Shown here: positions 19,562 through 31,659 of the stretch, one piece after another
How the letters are laid out: every line of letters begins with the position of its first letter
Numbering within the stretch: position 1 is the first letter of the stretch
Assembly (NCBI GenBank): GCA_027625915.1
Contig: JANTQA010000015.1
Coordinates: forward strand, 1,116,001-1,180,000
DNA length: 64,000 bases
Reading direction: 5' to 3'
From: Anaeramoeba flamelloides
Lineage: Eukaryota > Metamonada > Anaeramoebidae
The notes under the pieces: generated by a model
Databases searched by the model: none
What the model saw: the letters and a program-made list of their open reading frames with translations, nothing else
What the model was told of the DNA's origin: nothing
Translations under genes and position numbers: made by a program

Positions 19562-22500
19562 TTAGTTATTCCATTCCCCCATTTCTTCTTCTGCATCTTC
19601 GCCTTCTTCGTCTTCGTCTCCCATTTTAGGGGCTAAGAAATATTTGATTGATCCTAAACCACCGTTTTCACCAATTGGGAATTCCACAACGAGTGGAACG
19701 TTCAGCTCCAAAGAAAGTGTTACGTTTTCACAGAGCGGTGCTGCCTTTGAGAATAAGGTCAAATACCTCAATGCAAAGCTTAATTCAATGTTTTCATTAC
19801 TTTCGATCTTTGTTGTTGTGCTTTCGTCGATGTTTTCCCCTTCGTTGATTTCAATGGAGCCTGTACCAAGTTCTCCAGAAGTTGAAAAGATTACTTTTTT
19901 GTCTTTTTGTTGGACTTTGACAGTTTCTCCCATTACTCCGAGATCTTTACAAATTTTGGAAAATTCTGTGCTTGCCATAGAAACTGTAACAGAGTACTCT
20001 GTTTCTGGAATACCAACGGGATCTCCAGTGATGTCAATTAATTTAATTTCATATGTTGATTTGATCGATTTTTCTATTAGGTTGTAAACAAGTTATAAGT
20101 AGTAGAGAATGAGAAAGACAAATTTTTTTGAATTGATCACAAATAATTAAGTTAGCTGTTGGTTAATTACAAAAAACAGACTTTTTTTGCAGAAAAAGAG
20201 AGTAAAGGAGAACAAAAATATTTAAGGGAGTAGTATTTTTTTAAAAATAAAATGAAATTTGTTAAAGATCTAATGAAATATTTTTTTTTTTGTAATTTGT
20301 ATTTCGAATTACGAAGTGGATGATTTAACCTTATCTAAACAATTTACGAATTTGAGTTTCTTTTTTGAAATCCAAAATTCACATGTTTCCAATATAAAAA
20401 CTATAAAAAATGTAACCTATTATTTTTATTAACCCTTAAGTTAATATTTAAAAATGGGAAAACATATTTTTCTTTGTTAGGTTGGAAAGTCTTGATTTTG
20501 AAAGAAAATTTTTTCTTTTAGTTAATCTTGTTCTTTGATTAATATTTCAATTCAAATCTTAGCCAATAAAACTAATTGTGGTATAGGTGATTCAATAAAT
20601 GAATATTTGGTAGAATCTTAACTTCAGTTAATCAATTAAATTGAGATCTATTAAGAAAAAATTTTTCATTCTTTTAAAGTTTTGAAAAAAGTAATTTTCT
20701 GATTTTCAAAATGAGATTAAAAATTTAAAAATAATTTTCAATTTTGATAATTCTGTTGACAAATTGCTTGGTATTATTTACAAGAACCCTTATAACAAAT
20801 TCATTTTTATCAAAAAAAAAATAGATTATGAATTTTTAGGATAAAATTATTTAATTCTCAAATATCTTCAAGAAAATTTTATTTTGAAAAATCGAATTTT
20901 ATCTTATAACAAAAACACAATTTCTTGGTAAATTTTTAAATAAATTACTTTAAAAATTTAATGATTATAACTATCTTTCTTAAATAAATACAATTATTTT
21001 TCAATCAGTTCAATACATCATTTATTTTTTTGGTTAACCAAAAGAATTATCGCAAAAAAGAAAAAAAAAACTTTATATTAATATTCTTGGCAACAAAGAC
21101 TTGTTATTGTATAATAATGATGGAAATGGCAATAAACAGGGTAAAATTTTTTTATAATGTGAGAAATAAAAAGAATTTAAATGTATTCTTTTTCGGAAAA
21201 AATGGGAAAAAAAAAATTGATCTCACTTTACAAATTTTCTTTTTTAGGTTTCTACGTTGATCAGAATTTTTTGACTTTTGTCATATACAAAATTTGTATG
21301 TAGAGAATACCACCAATAACATATTTTAATTTTTTTTCTTGTTGTCGTAGAGTGCTGATCCCTCAAGTCATTGAGTTTTGGATTATTTTCTTTTCTTTTT
21401 GTTTATTTTGATTGTTTTTTAGTTTATGTTTTCTCTTTACAGTCCACACACATTTTTGATACATATTATAATTAATCAAATTAGGGACACTCAAAAAAAA
21501 TTTTTTAAGGGGGGGGGGGTAAATATATTTTCTAAATTTTGAATGTCACAGTTTATGCGAAACTGAATCATTCAAATCATTTCTTTAATCAAATACATAG
21601 ATATTTTAACAAACACGGGAAGTGGGATATATGCTAGTATAATATATTTACATATGAACTAAAAAATGGAAATCAAAAAAATGATAAAATTTGAGCTTGA
21701 AAATTATAAATAAAAATCATTTATTTCTTGATTTTATCTGTAACATTTAATACAATTACTTATTCTTTACTTGTTTTTATTTTCAATTCTTTAATGGAAA
21801 AATTTTTGTTTCTAAAATTTTTAAGAAAACAAATTACTGTTTATTTCTAAAGAATTTCCAAAACGAACCTAAAAATCCTATTTTGCCATTTAATTCATCG
21901 AATTCTAGTTTGGGTTCAGAAAATAGGATATTTTTTCAATTCTTCTTCAGAAATAAGGATTTATTGGAAAGTTTGTTTGATTTGATAATTATTTATTTTT
22001 TGATTAAATCGAGAAACTCGAAATAATTCTGAACAATGATTATATTTTTTTCTCAATTTCTCTTTTAATTTTGATAAAATATTTTGTAACTGTTTTTTGA
22101 TTTCGGGAATCCAACCCATTTTATTTTAATCTTTGAAAGAGTATTGTTTGTTTTAGCTTGTTTTGATAAAAATATTTGAAAAAAGAATCTTGAAAAGAAA
22201 TTTTTAAAAAAAATGTTTTGTAAAATAATAATAAATAGTAATGGGGGCGAGAAATTCAAGCTTAATAAATTGTTTGGATTCAGACAAATTAAGAAGATAT
22301 TGAAAAAAAATCTTTGAAAGTAGAATGTTGAATTATTTTTTTTTTTTTGATTTCAATAAATTTATTTGGAAAGGTGATCTTTCGTGTTTTGTCTTCTAAA
22401 AGAAAATATTTGTTTCAAATACACACCTTCTCAAGGTCTATTTTTTTGACTTATTCTTGGACTAATCTCAAGTATTCAAATAAACACATTTCTAGATCCA

Positions 22501-23231
22501 AAACCTAATTTAATAAAACTCAAAATTTTAATCAAAAATCAAAAAAAAATTTTTAAAAAATTGAAAAATTAAAGATTCAACTCTGGTTTACTTTGATTCT
22601 GTATTTCAATTCACAAAATAGAACAGCGAATGGTATTTGGGTTTCAACGTTTCAATATCTAATGGCACTCAAAAAATCATTTTTTCAGTTGTATCTCATA
22701 ATTAAATTATTTTCAAAATGTTAAAATGTACCTACTTGCTTAAGTGACAATTTTGACTTTCTTGACAACAAAGAACTAACCTGATTTGCATTCAATAAAA
22801 ACATAATTTAATTTTAGAATTCTCCTTGGTCGATAGTCCCTTAGAAATTAACTCTTAATTACACAAAATTTAAGAAAAAGAAAACAAGAAGAAAAAAAAG
22901 AGAACAAAAACTAACCGTTATTTATAAATTCAAAAGTAATGCTTTCAATATTTTCGTCAGTAAAGATCCTAATAGAGTCATCGGAACTAGCTGATTTAAG
23001 AATTTTTGAAAGTGTTCCCAAGTTGATCCCAATTGAAATGTTTTGATTGCATTGGTATTCTTCAAATCCTTCTGCAAGTAATTCAAAGGATACAAGACTA
23101 ATATGGGATGAATCCATTGCTTGCATTGTGATACCAGTACTTGAGCATTCAAGGTTACACTCGTCAATTAATTCTTTGACAGCTTCAATGAGTTTCTTTA
23201 AAGTAGAGGCTTTTGTAAATTTTGCTTCCAT
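19562..23231 (-). CDS. PCNA: PCNA, sliding DNA clamp, two exons
   Basis: PCNA forms a homotrimeric ring that tethers DNA polymerases and repair enzymes to DNA in the nucleus. Exon 1 (23231-22916) and exon 2 (20073-19562) join across a 2842-nt phase-1 intron (donor GTTAGT, acceptor CTAATAG) into 275 residues; most PCNAs have about 260. Exon 1 holds MDSSHISLV and the GINLGTLSKILK helix. Exon 2 resumes exactly where the family continues (EIKLIDI), then has the interdomain connector VGIPETEYS, the GELGTG segment, FALRYLTLFSKAAPL and the C-terminal LAPK. A lysine aligns with human Lys164, the ubiquitin/SUMO site. The extra length is an acidic tail (GDEDEEGEDAEEEMGEW). The intron carries a family-2 element. 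All conserved blocks are present. Confidence 0.95.
21509..22739. mobile_element. Family-2 TTAA-flanked element, copy 2 (in the PCNA intron)
   Basis: TTAA flanks both ends (21505-21508 and 22740-22743). The right end AATGTACCTACTTGC is the inverted counterpart of the family start. The left tip is replaced by 11 G residues followed by TAAATATATTTT. The interior aligns with copies 1 and 3 (shared GATCTTTC, TTTGTCTTCTAAAA). It makes up over 40% of the intron. Confidence 0.75.
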
Positions 23232-23653
23232 TTGTTATTATTTGTGTGAAACTTGGAACGGTTTTTGTTTCTTTTGATCCAAATTTGTGTTGTGTATTAT
23301 ATTAAGATAAATAAGGTTTTGGTGTGGAATTTTAAAAAAACAAAAAGGGTGTGGGATGAGCGCTTTTAGTATTTTGTTGCTAAGAAAAAAAAAATTAACA
23401 ATTACAAAACAATCTTGTATAAGAATAAAAAAATGGGATTCATTTGAAAATTCTGAATCTTATTTTGAGCTTTCCAAAAAAGAATTTCAACTATGCCTTC
23501 ATATTACAAGACAAGAAATCTTTTTATAGGAGTCAACTATCCGTTAGATCTTAAATTTGTACAAATTTTTCGTTGATTTGAAGAAGGAAAAACCAATGTT
23601 GTAATGAGAAAAAAATGTTTAAAAGAATGCCCAGAAAAGAAAAGACAAAATAA

Positions 23654-24110
23654 CTGTTGAGAGAAAAATGTTGGACATCGAAAAATGGTTGGGATCCATT
23701 TTTAATTGGGAACATAAGTAAAATTGAAAATCAAATCCTATTGATAACATGGTGAATTTTATATAAATACAGGTTTAACTGTGTTACAAGTTCATTAATC
23801 TGTGGTTTGTGTAGAATACTTATTTGAATGGTTGATAACTAAAAGTAGATCATGCTATTTTAACAAAAACCCAAGTTTTAGTAAAGTTTACTATTAATTC
23901 GAAAAAGAAAATTTTTAAACTTGCTTTAGATTATAAGAGATAAGGTTTTGAAAAAAGTAGAATTACATTAATTGTTATTCTAATAAGTAGATTATTTTTA
24001 TTTTCTTTAGTTATTTCACAAACGATGGAAATTAAAAATCATTTTCAGTAAGGTTCAAAATTAAAATTGCTGTCCAACTATTTTTCTCTACAACATTTTT
24101 CTCTCAACAG
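23654..24110. mobile_element. Harbinger-like MITE (TAA-flanked), copy 2
   Basis: Terminal inverted repeats are perfect for 20 bp: CTGTTGAGAGAAAAATGTTG at the left and its complement CAACATTTTTCTCTCAACAG at the right. TAA directly flanks both ends. It is nearly identical over its length to 15798-16255, so both moved fairly recently. It is non-coding. Confidence 0.9.
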
Positions 24111-24623
24111 TAATAGCAGAAATTGTTGTTTTTTTTCAGATTTCTTAACTCTGTATTATTTTTAGTCAATAAACATATTTCTTGATATAAAAATAATAGT
24201 AATTGACAAGAAAATTCAGCTAGATCTTAAGGAATTTGTTTAATCAATGAACAATACTTTTTCTTAAATAATCAGTTCCCACTTAATTAATCGATGATCC
24301 AAATTTATAGCAGTGTTTCTTTTATCAAGTGAATATAAGCATATAATGATCAAATAAATTGATCATAAAGTAATAACTAAATATGAGATGGTTATCTTAA
24401 AGTTATATGATTAAAAAGACTTCTTACTATGTTAAATAACAATAAAATTTGAAACTTTTTATTAAAAAATAAAGTTGATTTTTGATAATTGAAAACCAAG
24501 AAATAAAATAATAATTTCTATATAGTCAGATAATTGTGAATTGATCTAGTTTATTTTTTAAAAATTTTTATTTCAAAAACAATTCTTGATAACTAAATAT
24601 ATTTCTTGATATTTTTCAATATA

Positions 24624-25166
24624 AACTCTTTTTCAGTCAAATGGATCAGGTTTTATTGAATAAATGGAACATATACCATGAGTTTAATTTATTATTCTTC
24701 TCAAAATAAACTTGAAATTTTTAGATCAAAATCATTTTTTCTAATTTAATGAATTTTATTTATTTTTATATTTTTTTTCTTTTGTTTTTCTTTATCTTTT
24801 TTTTTATATTCTTTAAAATTAAAAAAAAAAAAAATGTTTGAAACTATAAATTAACATTAAAAATTGTGGCGTTATATTTTATTTTAAAATTCATACATTT
24901 ACTATTAAAAAATCTTTATTTCCACAATTTTAATTTTTCAAAGAAATTGTGAAATTTTGTTCTAGACAAACCAATGAAAAGGTACCAAAAATTTTATAAC
25001 TTTTTATTTTTTTTGAAATTTATCGTTTGCCAGTGTAATTCGTTTATTATTATTGACTCAAATCTGAATTTTATTATTTCTCTTATTCCTAAACAACCTT
25101 AGTTGGTATTTTCTTAAAAAAAATCAATTTTTCGTTTTTAGCGGGATATATGAGTGAAAAGGAGTT
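24624..25166. mobile_element. Family-1 TIR element, copy 3
   Basis: Starts AACTCTTTTTCAGTCAAATG after TA and ends GTGAAAAGGAGTT before TA; 543 bp. The interior aligns with 14391-14961. Non-coding. Confidence 0.7.
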
Positions 25167-26344
25167 TACATTATAATTTTTATTTTGAAAAAAATAAAAA
25201 AAAATGGTTTTAAAAAGAAATTTGATCAATTCAAAACAAAAAGAATTTTTTTCTCGTAATTTATTATTTTTCATTTTTCAACCTCAAAAAAATTAATTTT
25301 AAATGAATTTTATTTCACATTAAGTGTTATTATAAAATAAATATTTTGTGATCTTTCAAATTTGATTTAAAATTAGATTATTATTCCAAAAGTTTGTTTT
25401 ACTGTCTCAATTTTTTCACCTTAAAATTGAATTTTCTTCTTATCAAAAACAATTGATGAAGTGGAAGATTTTTTTTCTTAATATTTGAAAGAGAAATTTT
25501 ATCAAAATAAATAGAAATTAATTTGTTGAGTGAAAAATGATTGTGGATATTATAGACTCGTTTTTTTTTTTTTTTTTTGTAACTTATTTATTACTTTTTA
25601 GATGAATCGTTTATGAATTCAATTAAACTCATTTTCTCATCAATAAGATAAAAGAAAAAGAAAAATATGAAAAACAAAAAATGAAAAATAACTCAAAATG
25701 TAAAAATATCATAAAGGATACTTATCAGAAATTAGAAATAGGAAAAGTTATTTCAGAATCAAATATTTTCTCATCGTTTGTTGATATATTGACACCAATT
25801 CTCAAATAAAAACTCTTAAAAATAAAATTGGAATGTATATTATGTGCTTTTTTATCAAATAATTTAATTGATTTAATTAAAAAAAAAATAATTCATTTTT
25901 TTTTCTTTTTGGAGATTTTTATTTTCTGTAGTTTAGGTATGATATTTTAGGTATTTTTCTTAAATAATTTTTCACAGTAAAAGAACATGAAATAAATAGA
26001 GATTCCTGACTTTAATAAAACAGTATTCTAATCAATCTATATCTAATTTATAAATTAGAAATGGGAACAATCTCATTTATAATTAAAAAAAATTCAGAGA
26101 AAAATTATATATAAACAAGTCGTTAATTAAGGTTTTTATGAGCTATTTAGAATTAATTTTTTCACTTCAATTATTTTGTATTTGTTAAGTTTTTTTTTTA
26201 AAAAAAAAGTTGTTAAATATAAATATAAAATACACTGTGAGAATATCAAAAAAATATATTTTGTAAAAAGAGTTATTTGAAATTAATTTATAAAATAATG
26301 AAATCAAAAAAAAGAAACTTTTAGTTCAACTTTAATTTTAAAAC
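25167..26344. other. Gene-free AT-rich stretch
   Basis: I see only homopolymer runs and short chance frames here. Confidence 0.5.
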
Positions 26345-26716
26345 TTAGAAATTTTACAAATTACCTTAACAGGAACACTTATGATATGAATAAAAATAAA
26401 TCAAAATATTGTGAGATATGTAAAAAAATAAATAATTTAGATATCATTGAAGATTTGGACCATTTTCTAGGGAATTGTTCAGCCTATGAAAATTATCCTA
26501 AAATCTGGATATCTGAATTAAAAAAAAATTAATATATCGAATATATTAAAAAATAATAATATTTTTATTATTATTACTAATAAAGATTCATCACGTTTAT
26601 TGGCCTTAGTGGATGATAAACTTATCTTTGAGTTTTTAATAAGATTCCTAAATAAAATTTAGTAATTCTGGTATACAAGAGGGGATAATAACTCCTCCCT
26701 TCAATAATAAAAAAAA
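26345..26716 (+). mobile_element. LINE 3' fragment with zinc-finger tail, copy 1
   Basis: A plus-strand frame reads YCEICKKINNLDIIEDLDHF, then LGNCSAYEN and KIWISEL. The C-x2-C ... H-x3-4-C spacing is the C-terminal zinc finger of many non-LTR retrotransposon (LINE) polyproteins. The frame stops soon after, followed by a 3' UTR ending ACTCCTCCCTTCAATAATAA and a poly(A) run (26707-26716). The same 3' end occurs at 35274-35552. The 5' part, including reverse transcriptase, is missing, as usual for truncated LINE copies. A direct repeat at the ends (AACTTTAATTTTAAAAC / AACTTTTAATTAAAAGAAC) may be a worn target duplication. Confidence 0.75.
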
Positions 26717-28682
26717 AATGAAACTTTTAATTAAAAGAACTATTTTTACCGAAAATCTTTTAATTACAAATTTTTATTTTTAGTTCTTTCTTCTCTTATT
26801 TTAAGATAACTAAATTAAGTTTAAATACCCCCAAAGTGGGTCTAAGTATAGTTATGAGAAGTATTTGAAACTTAATTTAATTTTCAAAAAAAAAAAAAAG
26901 ATGGAAAAACAAAGATTCTATATGAACAAAAAATAAGGAAAAGAATTTGAAAAAATGTACAAGTTAGAAAATAAGAGATGTGAGAAACCTGAAGTCTTCT
27001 GTTCCCAATGAATTTAGATATGATTAGTAAGTATTTATTTTTTGAATAACCTTCATCTTATAATATGTTAAGTAATATTGAATAAAAATTATTCTATGAT
27101 AAAATCATAGATTTCCCTTATATTCATTTACCTTCGTAATTCATCTATATTCTTTTTGGCTACAATATTATAGTCAAAATTTTTGATTATTTTGAGTTTT
27201 TTTCAAGTATTTTCCAGTTTTATCATATTTTTTACAATGAAAATTGAAGTTTTCTACGGCATAAGCTTTCTTTTTACAGCAAAATAGAATTTTTTTGGAG
27301 TTTACCCTGTATTCCAATTTCTCTATATATCCATTCAAATCATTACAGAAGGATATTAGATTTAATATAAACCCCAATTCAAAATTTTAACAAACCAAAA
27401 TTCGATTTGTGAAAAAAAAACAATCTTATTTAATCAATTCTCAAAGAAATATCAAAATTAGAACCATTCACTAATTGAAATGTTAAAACTCGTTTATAAA
27501 TTACAATACTCGCCAAATAAAAAAGAAATAATTATTAATACGAATAAATTATCGGAGTGTGTTAAAAATTTAGGTGTTGGGCAAAACAAAAGAATAATTT
27601 GCCCATTTTTTTGAAATACATCAATAATCATTGATTGAATAAATGGTTAGATACCAAAACTGGTTTTATTTGAATTCTTCTGCTTTTAAGAACTCAACTT
27701 TTACCATTGATCAATCAAATAAAAAATATTGATCGATAGTAAAAAGGTTACCAAATTTAAAAAAATAAAAGCAAGCAAAAATATATCAGATGAAAAAATG
27801 ATTTTCCTATTATTTTACGAAAATCAATATTATTTCCTATTTGAACGAAATTTTATTATCGTGATTCTTTTGACTGTTTTAATTGTGCGAAAAAATTTGA
27901 ATTTTAGTTAAGTTATTGATGATTTCCAGTTTAAATAAGCTTATTTTTCGTAAAAATTTTCTGTGAATTGCTTGTTTTTGAGGTATTTTTTTGAATCCCA
28001 GTTTTCTTGACTTCAATATAAGTCAGTTTTGTCATGTATTATTTTGATCTGAACTCAATGGATTTTTTCTTGATCTTGTCTTTACACAATGTTTTCGCAG
28101 ACAATTCCCTCTATTTGGCTCATTTCAAATAATTTTTGGAATGAAGTTTAGTATATATCTTACTAATAGAAATTTCTTCAAATAACAATATTATTAACAA
28201 TTTTCCAAATCTACAATAATCGAAAGTTACTTAGATGTTTCTGATGGGTTTATTATGGTTATAATTTTCTTAAATTTGGAATTTTACAAATTTGGATACC
28301 AAAAAGAAAAAATAGAAGAATGGATTTTTTGATTTACAAACATTGTATCCTTTTGAGACATTTCTTTATTCATTTTTTAAATCTTAAAAATCAGAAAAAT
28401 TTCAATTTTTATAAAAGTTTCAGAACACATAAATTAAAAAAAAAAATAATCAAAAAAAAAAAAAAATAAAAATTTAAATACTGTTATTATTATTATTAGT
28501 AGTAACCCTATACATTGGTATACCTTGCCCTCATTTCTTATTCCAACGAGAACAAGAAAAATTACAATTATATAACGCTTCTTAACCGATATCTATTCTC
28601 ATGATTGATAAATACATGTAAAGATTAGTGAAAATTTCAAAATAAGAAAGAATTATGGTGATAATTTGCTAATTGGAAATGT
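26717..28682. other. Gene-free AT-rich stretch
   Basis: Short frames (up to 67 codons) with no recognisable motif. I see no repeat boundary that I can support. Confidence 0.5.
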
Positions 28683-30839
28683 TTATTTTTTTAATATCCA
28701 ATCAACGTTTATTAAAGAATTGATTTTTTTCCCTTTACAAGCCAGTATTCTTTTGGTTTGTGTGTTGGTTTCTGGCTGTGATCCGCCGCAATATTGATTT
28801 AATTTAGGATCATTAATTATTGAATTGAAAGGGAAGTTATTAAACATATTTAAATGATCAAACTTCATTTTGTTAAAATAATCTTGAGATAAAATTGACC
28901 AATATTCGCCATCATTCAAAGAGAATTTGACAATTAAATCACGAATAATTTTATGCTTTTTGGTACGGTTATTTGCATATAAATTCAGAGGATCCGAATC
29001 ATAATTTAAATTAATTAAATTGAAATATTTTTCAGAACTTTTTTTGATGATTTGCAGGTTTTTTGATAACACGAGACAAGTCAACATAAATTTTGATTTG
29101 CCAAATGCGTTTAAATGGTTTGTAAAAAAATTTTCAATGACGTCTCCGCTAAATAAGGGTTTTAGCCTCCCGATGTATCTTTTTGAAAACCAATAAATTA
29201 ATATTTTTTTTGAAAAAATTTGAGAATATAATTCTTCTAAATTTTCTTGAATATTATTTTTTTCTTGTGTAATATCATTTTCTTTTTCCGTCCTCTTCCC
29301 CTTTTCTTTCCCCTTTTCACTTCCCTTTTCTTTTCCCTTTTTTTGTTTATTTCCTTTTCCATTTGATTGTTGAAGAAGATCAAGTCTGGATAAAAGATTC
29401 CAACTACGATTTGATATTTCTGGTATTTTTTGTTTATTTTCAGAATGGTTTAAGGAGAAGATACCAATAAAGATTTCCAAGATATACTCTGTAAAGGTTC
29501 TTCTTGAGTTTGTGAGTAAGTATTTTAACTGATCTTTGATTGGTAAAATCATTTCCTGCTTCAGATTTAAAGATTTGCTAATTTGGAAAATGATCGTATC
29601 AGAATAATAACCCAATCTATTTATTGTGCTTCCACCAGAAATAACCCAAATAACGCCTATAAATAATTTAAATAAATCTCTGGAATTTTCAATCAATGTA
29701 TTATTGTCAATTTCTTTATCCTCTTCTTCTTCTTCTTCTTCCACTTCCGCTTCCGCTTCTACTTCTTCTTCTTCTTCTCTCTCCTCCTCCTCTATATACT
29801 CATTGATCTCATCACATGTATCTTGATTTTCTTTTTCTTTTTTTTGGTTCTTTTGTCTGAGTACTTGATCTCTTTTGGTTTCTTTTTTGTCACTATGGAA
29901 TCTATTTAAAGCATAATTTCTTTTTCTAAAACCAATTTCTTGATTCTTAAATGAATTTTTCTTTCCAATTTTTGTTTTTAAATTCTTTTTGATCCTTTTT
30001 TGATTCAAATTTCCATAATTCTGGTTTTGTCTTTTCTTTTTCTGAATAGGAACACTCTTTTGATTCTTTAAAATTTGATTATTCTTGAATTTAATTTGTT
30101 TCAATGGCCTTTTTTTTTTTGGGAACTTTTGATTGAACTGCTTTTGTTGTTGCCTTTTTCTTTGTGGCATTTGGTGAAAGGAATTTGCTTTATTAATTGA
30201 AGTCAATTTTTTATTTAGTCTCCTGTTTCTTTTCTTTTTGACAGATTTTAGAAGCTGGGAAGTGAGGTATTGATCATATTTATTTTTCATTTGCGATAAC
30301 TCAAGTAATTTTTGTTTAATCTCATTCTTTAAATTTCCTTTCTTATTTTGTTGTGACGCTTGGATGAGGCTTTGCTTTGGGTGCTCAAAAGTTTTAAGAT
30401 CCTGTAAAGGCCGTGTAGGGGTAGGTACGATCGGCGTGGCAGAAGGCACCGTTTTAGTTAGTGCTTGTGTTGGCGTTTGTTTAAAGTAAGTAGGTATTTT
30501 GATCGGCGAATGTGTTGGGATCTTGATTGGTGAAATTAATGGGTTCTGTAAAGGGATATTCGTTGGCGTTTTTGTTGGTGTATTATTAAAATTTGGAAAC
30601 GGGTAGTAGGTTGGCGTAGTGATTTGGAAAAGTGTTGAGTCATTTGCTGTTGGGAAATAATAGTATGGCGACGTAGAAAAAGAAGGGGAAAAGACTCCAT
30701 TCGGAGACACAATTGCATTGTTAAAGGCAAAATAATTCACGTTTGGTGTTGGCTGTAAATCAATGTTTACTAACTCAGCTTCCTCTTCATTATTGTCCGT
30801 CATCGTGTATAATTGCTTTTGAATCTTCTTCGAAGGCAA
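28683..30839 (-). CDS. Unrecognised 718-residue low-complexity protein
   Basis: I do not recognise this protein. The single uninterrupted frame starts at an ATG (a second in-frame Met is codon 13) and ends in TAA. Residues about 30-150 are Pro/Thr/Ser-rich with repeated TPT, SPIKIP and PIVPTPTRP phrases. Residues about 150-330 are strongly basic and Gln/Asn-rich, looking like nuclear-localisation or nucleic-acid-binding sequence. Residues 346-375 are almost pure Glu. A folded, helical-looking block follows (about 385-480: LFKLFIGVIWVISGGSTINR onward), then a KGKEKG linker (about 495-520), then a second folded block to the C terminus. The alternating charge blocks suggest a nuclear scaffold or chromatin/RNA protein, but this is inference. 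No signal peptide or clear membrane segment. Base composition is like the other genes here. Confidence 0.75.
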   Translation of the reverse strand: MPSKKIQKQLYTMTDNNEEEAELVNIDLQPTPNVNYFAFNNAIVSPNGVFSPSFSTSPYYYFPTANDSTLFQITTPTYYPFPNFNNTPTKTPTNIPLQNPLISPIKIPTHSPIKIPTYFKQTPTQALTKTVPSATPIVPTPTRPLQDLKTFEHPKQSLIQASQQNKKGNLKNEIKQKLLELSQMKNKYDQYLTSQLLKSVKKKRNRRLNKKLTSINKANSFHQMPQRKRQQQKQFNQKFPKKKRPLKQIKFKNNQILKNQKSVPIQKKKRQNQNYGNLNQKRIKKNLKTKIGKKNSFKNQEIGFRKRNYALNRFHSDKKETKRDQVLRQKNQKKEKENQDTCDEINEYIEEEEREEEEEVEAEAEVEEEEEEEDKEIDNNTLIENSRDLFKLFIGVIWVISGGSTINRLGYYSDTIIFQISKSLNLKQEMILPIKDQLKYLLTNSRRTFTEYILEIFIGIFSLNHSENKQKIPEISNRSWNLLSRLDLLQQSNGKGNKQKKGKEKGSEKGKEKGKRTEKENDITQEKNNIQENLEELYSQIFSKKILIYWFSKRYIGRLKPLFSGDVIENFFTNHLNAFGKSKFMLTCLVLSKNLQIIKKSSEKYFNLINLNYDSDPLNLYANNRTKKHKIIRDLIVKFSLNDGEYWSILSQDYFNKMKFDHLNMFNNFPFNSIINDPKLNQYCGGSQPETNTQTKRILACKGKKINSLINVDWILKK

Positions 30840-31490
30840 ATTGAGTGATAAATTGTAACTTGTGTAGTTTGTGAAACAGCTATCTTGAAAAGGGGAGATA
30901 ATTCTTGAAAAGATCCTTAAAAAAAGATTTATTCTTGTTTTACAAACCGAAAAATGTTTTTTATTTTTGGTTGAGATGATTTTGGAAATTCGAAGTTAAG
31001 TTTACTTGAGAGTGTTCGAAGGAACAAACAAAATCCAAACTCATTTTACTTTGTTCAGAAAAGCAGACCACAACTTTCTTTTTGAAAAGTTCTTTCTTTC
31101 TTTTTTGAAAAAAATTATTTTGTTGTAATATCTGCTAATTCCACTGGATTTGAAACAATTTGATATCCCAAATAAAGAATTTACCAAAATCTAATTTAAG
31201 TTGGAGTATTTTTTTCAAATTCTATCAATAAAGGTAAAATTTGATCAAAAACTGCTAATGTGGAATAAATGTTTGTCAACCAACACGTACAAGTTTTAAA
31301 GTACGGGTATTTTTTTTAGGCTCAGTATAATTCAAGAATTCGGTTTTAGCTGTCTGACAAAAGAAAACGATTTCAATTAGAATGTTTTTTCATAAAAAAA
31401 AAACAGAGTAAATTCTAAAAATAAACCAAGTCCTACACACAGTGATTTAAATCATGTGTGTCAAAAGGATTTAGTTCATGTTTTTATACT
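30840..31490. other. Gene-free stretch upstream of the 718-residue gene
   Basis: Presumed promoter of the minus-strand gene next to 30840; no core motif that I can support. The remainder is AT-rich without a gene. Confidence 0.4.
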
Positions 31491-31659
31491 CTAGTATTTG
31501 AATTATAAACGGGAAATAAATTTCACTTACTTGTCCATATTTTTCTTTTGGCAAAAAAAGAGTTCTCAAAGAATTAAGTTGGGGTTGTATTTCGATCTTT
31601 ATCAAAAAGGAAATTGAAAATGAAGTGAAAATTTTTCCCGTTTATAATTCAAATACCAG
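31491..31659. mobile_element. Short palindromic MITE, family 5, copy 1
   Basis: The left end CTAGTATTTGAATTATAAAC is repeated inverted at the right (GTTTATAATTCAAATACCAG), with the arms extending about 40 bp each. It is homologous to 54976-55139 (shared CATATTTTTCTTTT and AAAAGGAAATTGAAAAT cores). Non-coding, about 165 bp. Confidence 0.8.

Noticed and set aside
19644-20087. Plus-strand frame of 147 codons opposite PCNA exon 2
   Set aside because: Shadow of a strongly conserved gene on the other strand.
22911-23231. First PCNA frame considered as a truncated separate gene
   Set aside because: A donor GTTAGT at 22915 and acceptor CTAATAG at 20074 join it in frame to the remaining PCNA sequence at the exact family position.
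29626-29826. Plus-strand Ser-rich open frame
   Set aside because: It is the complement of the Glu-rich tract of the 718-residue minus-strand gene; no independent evidence.
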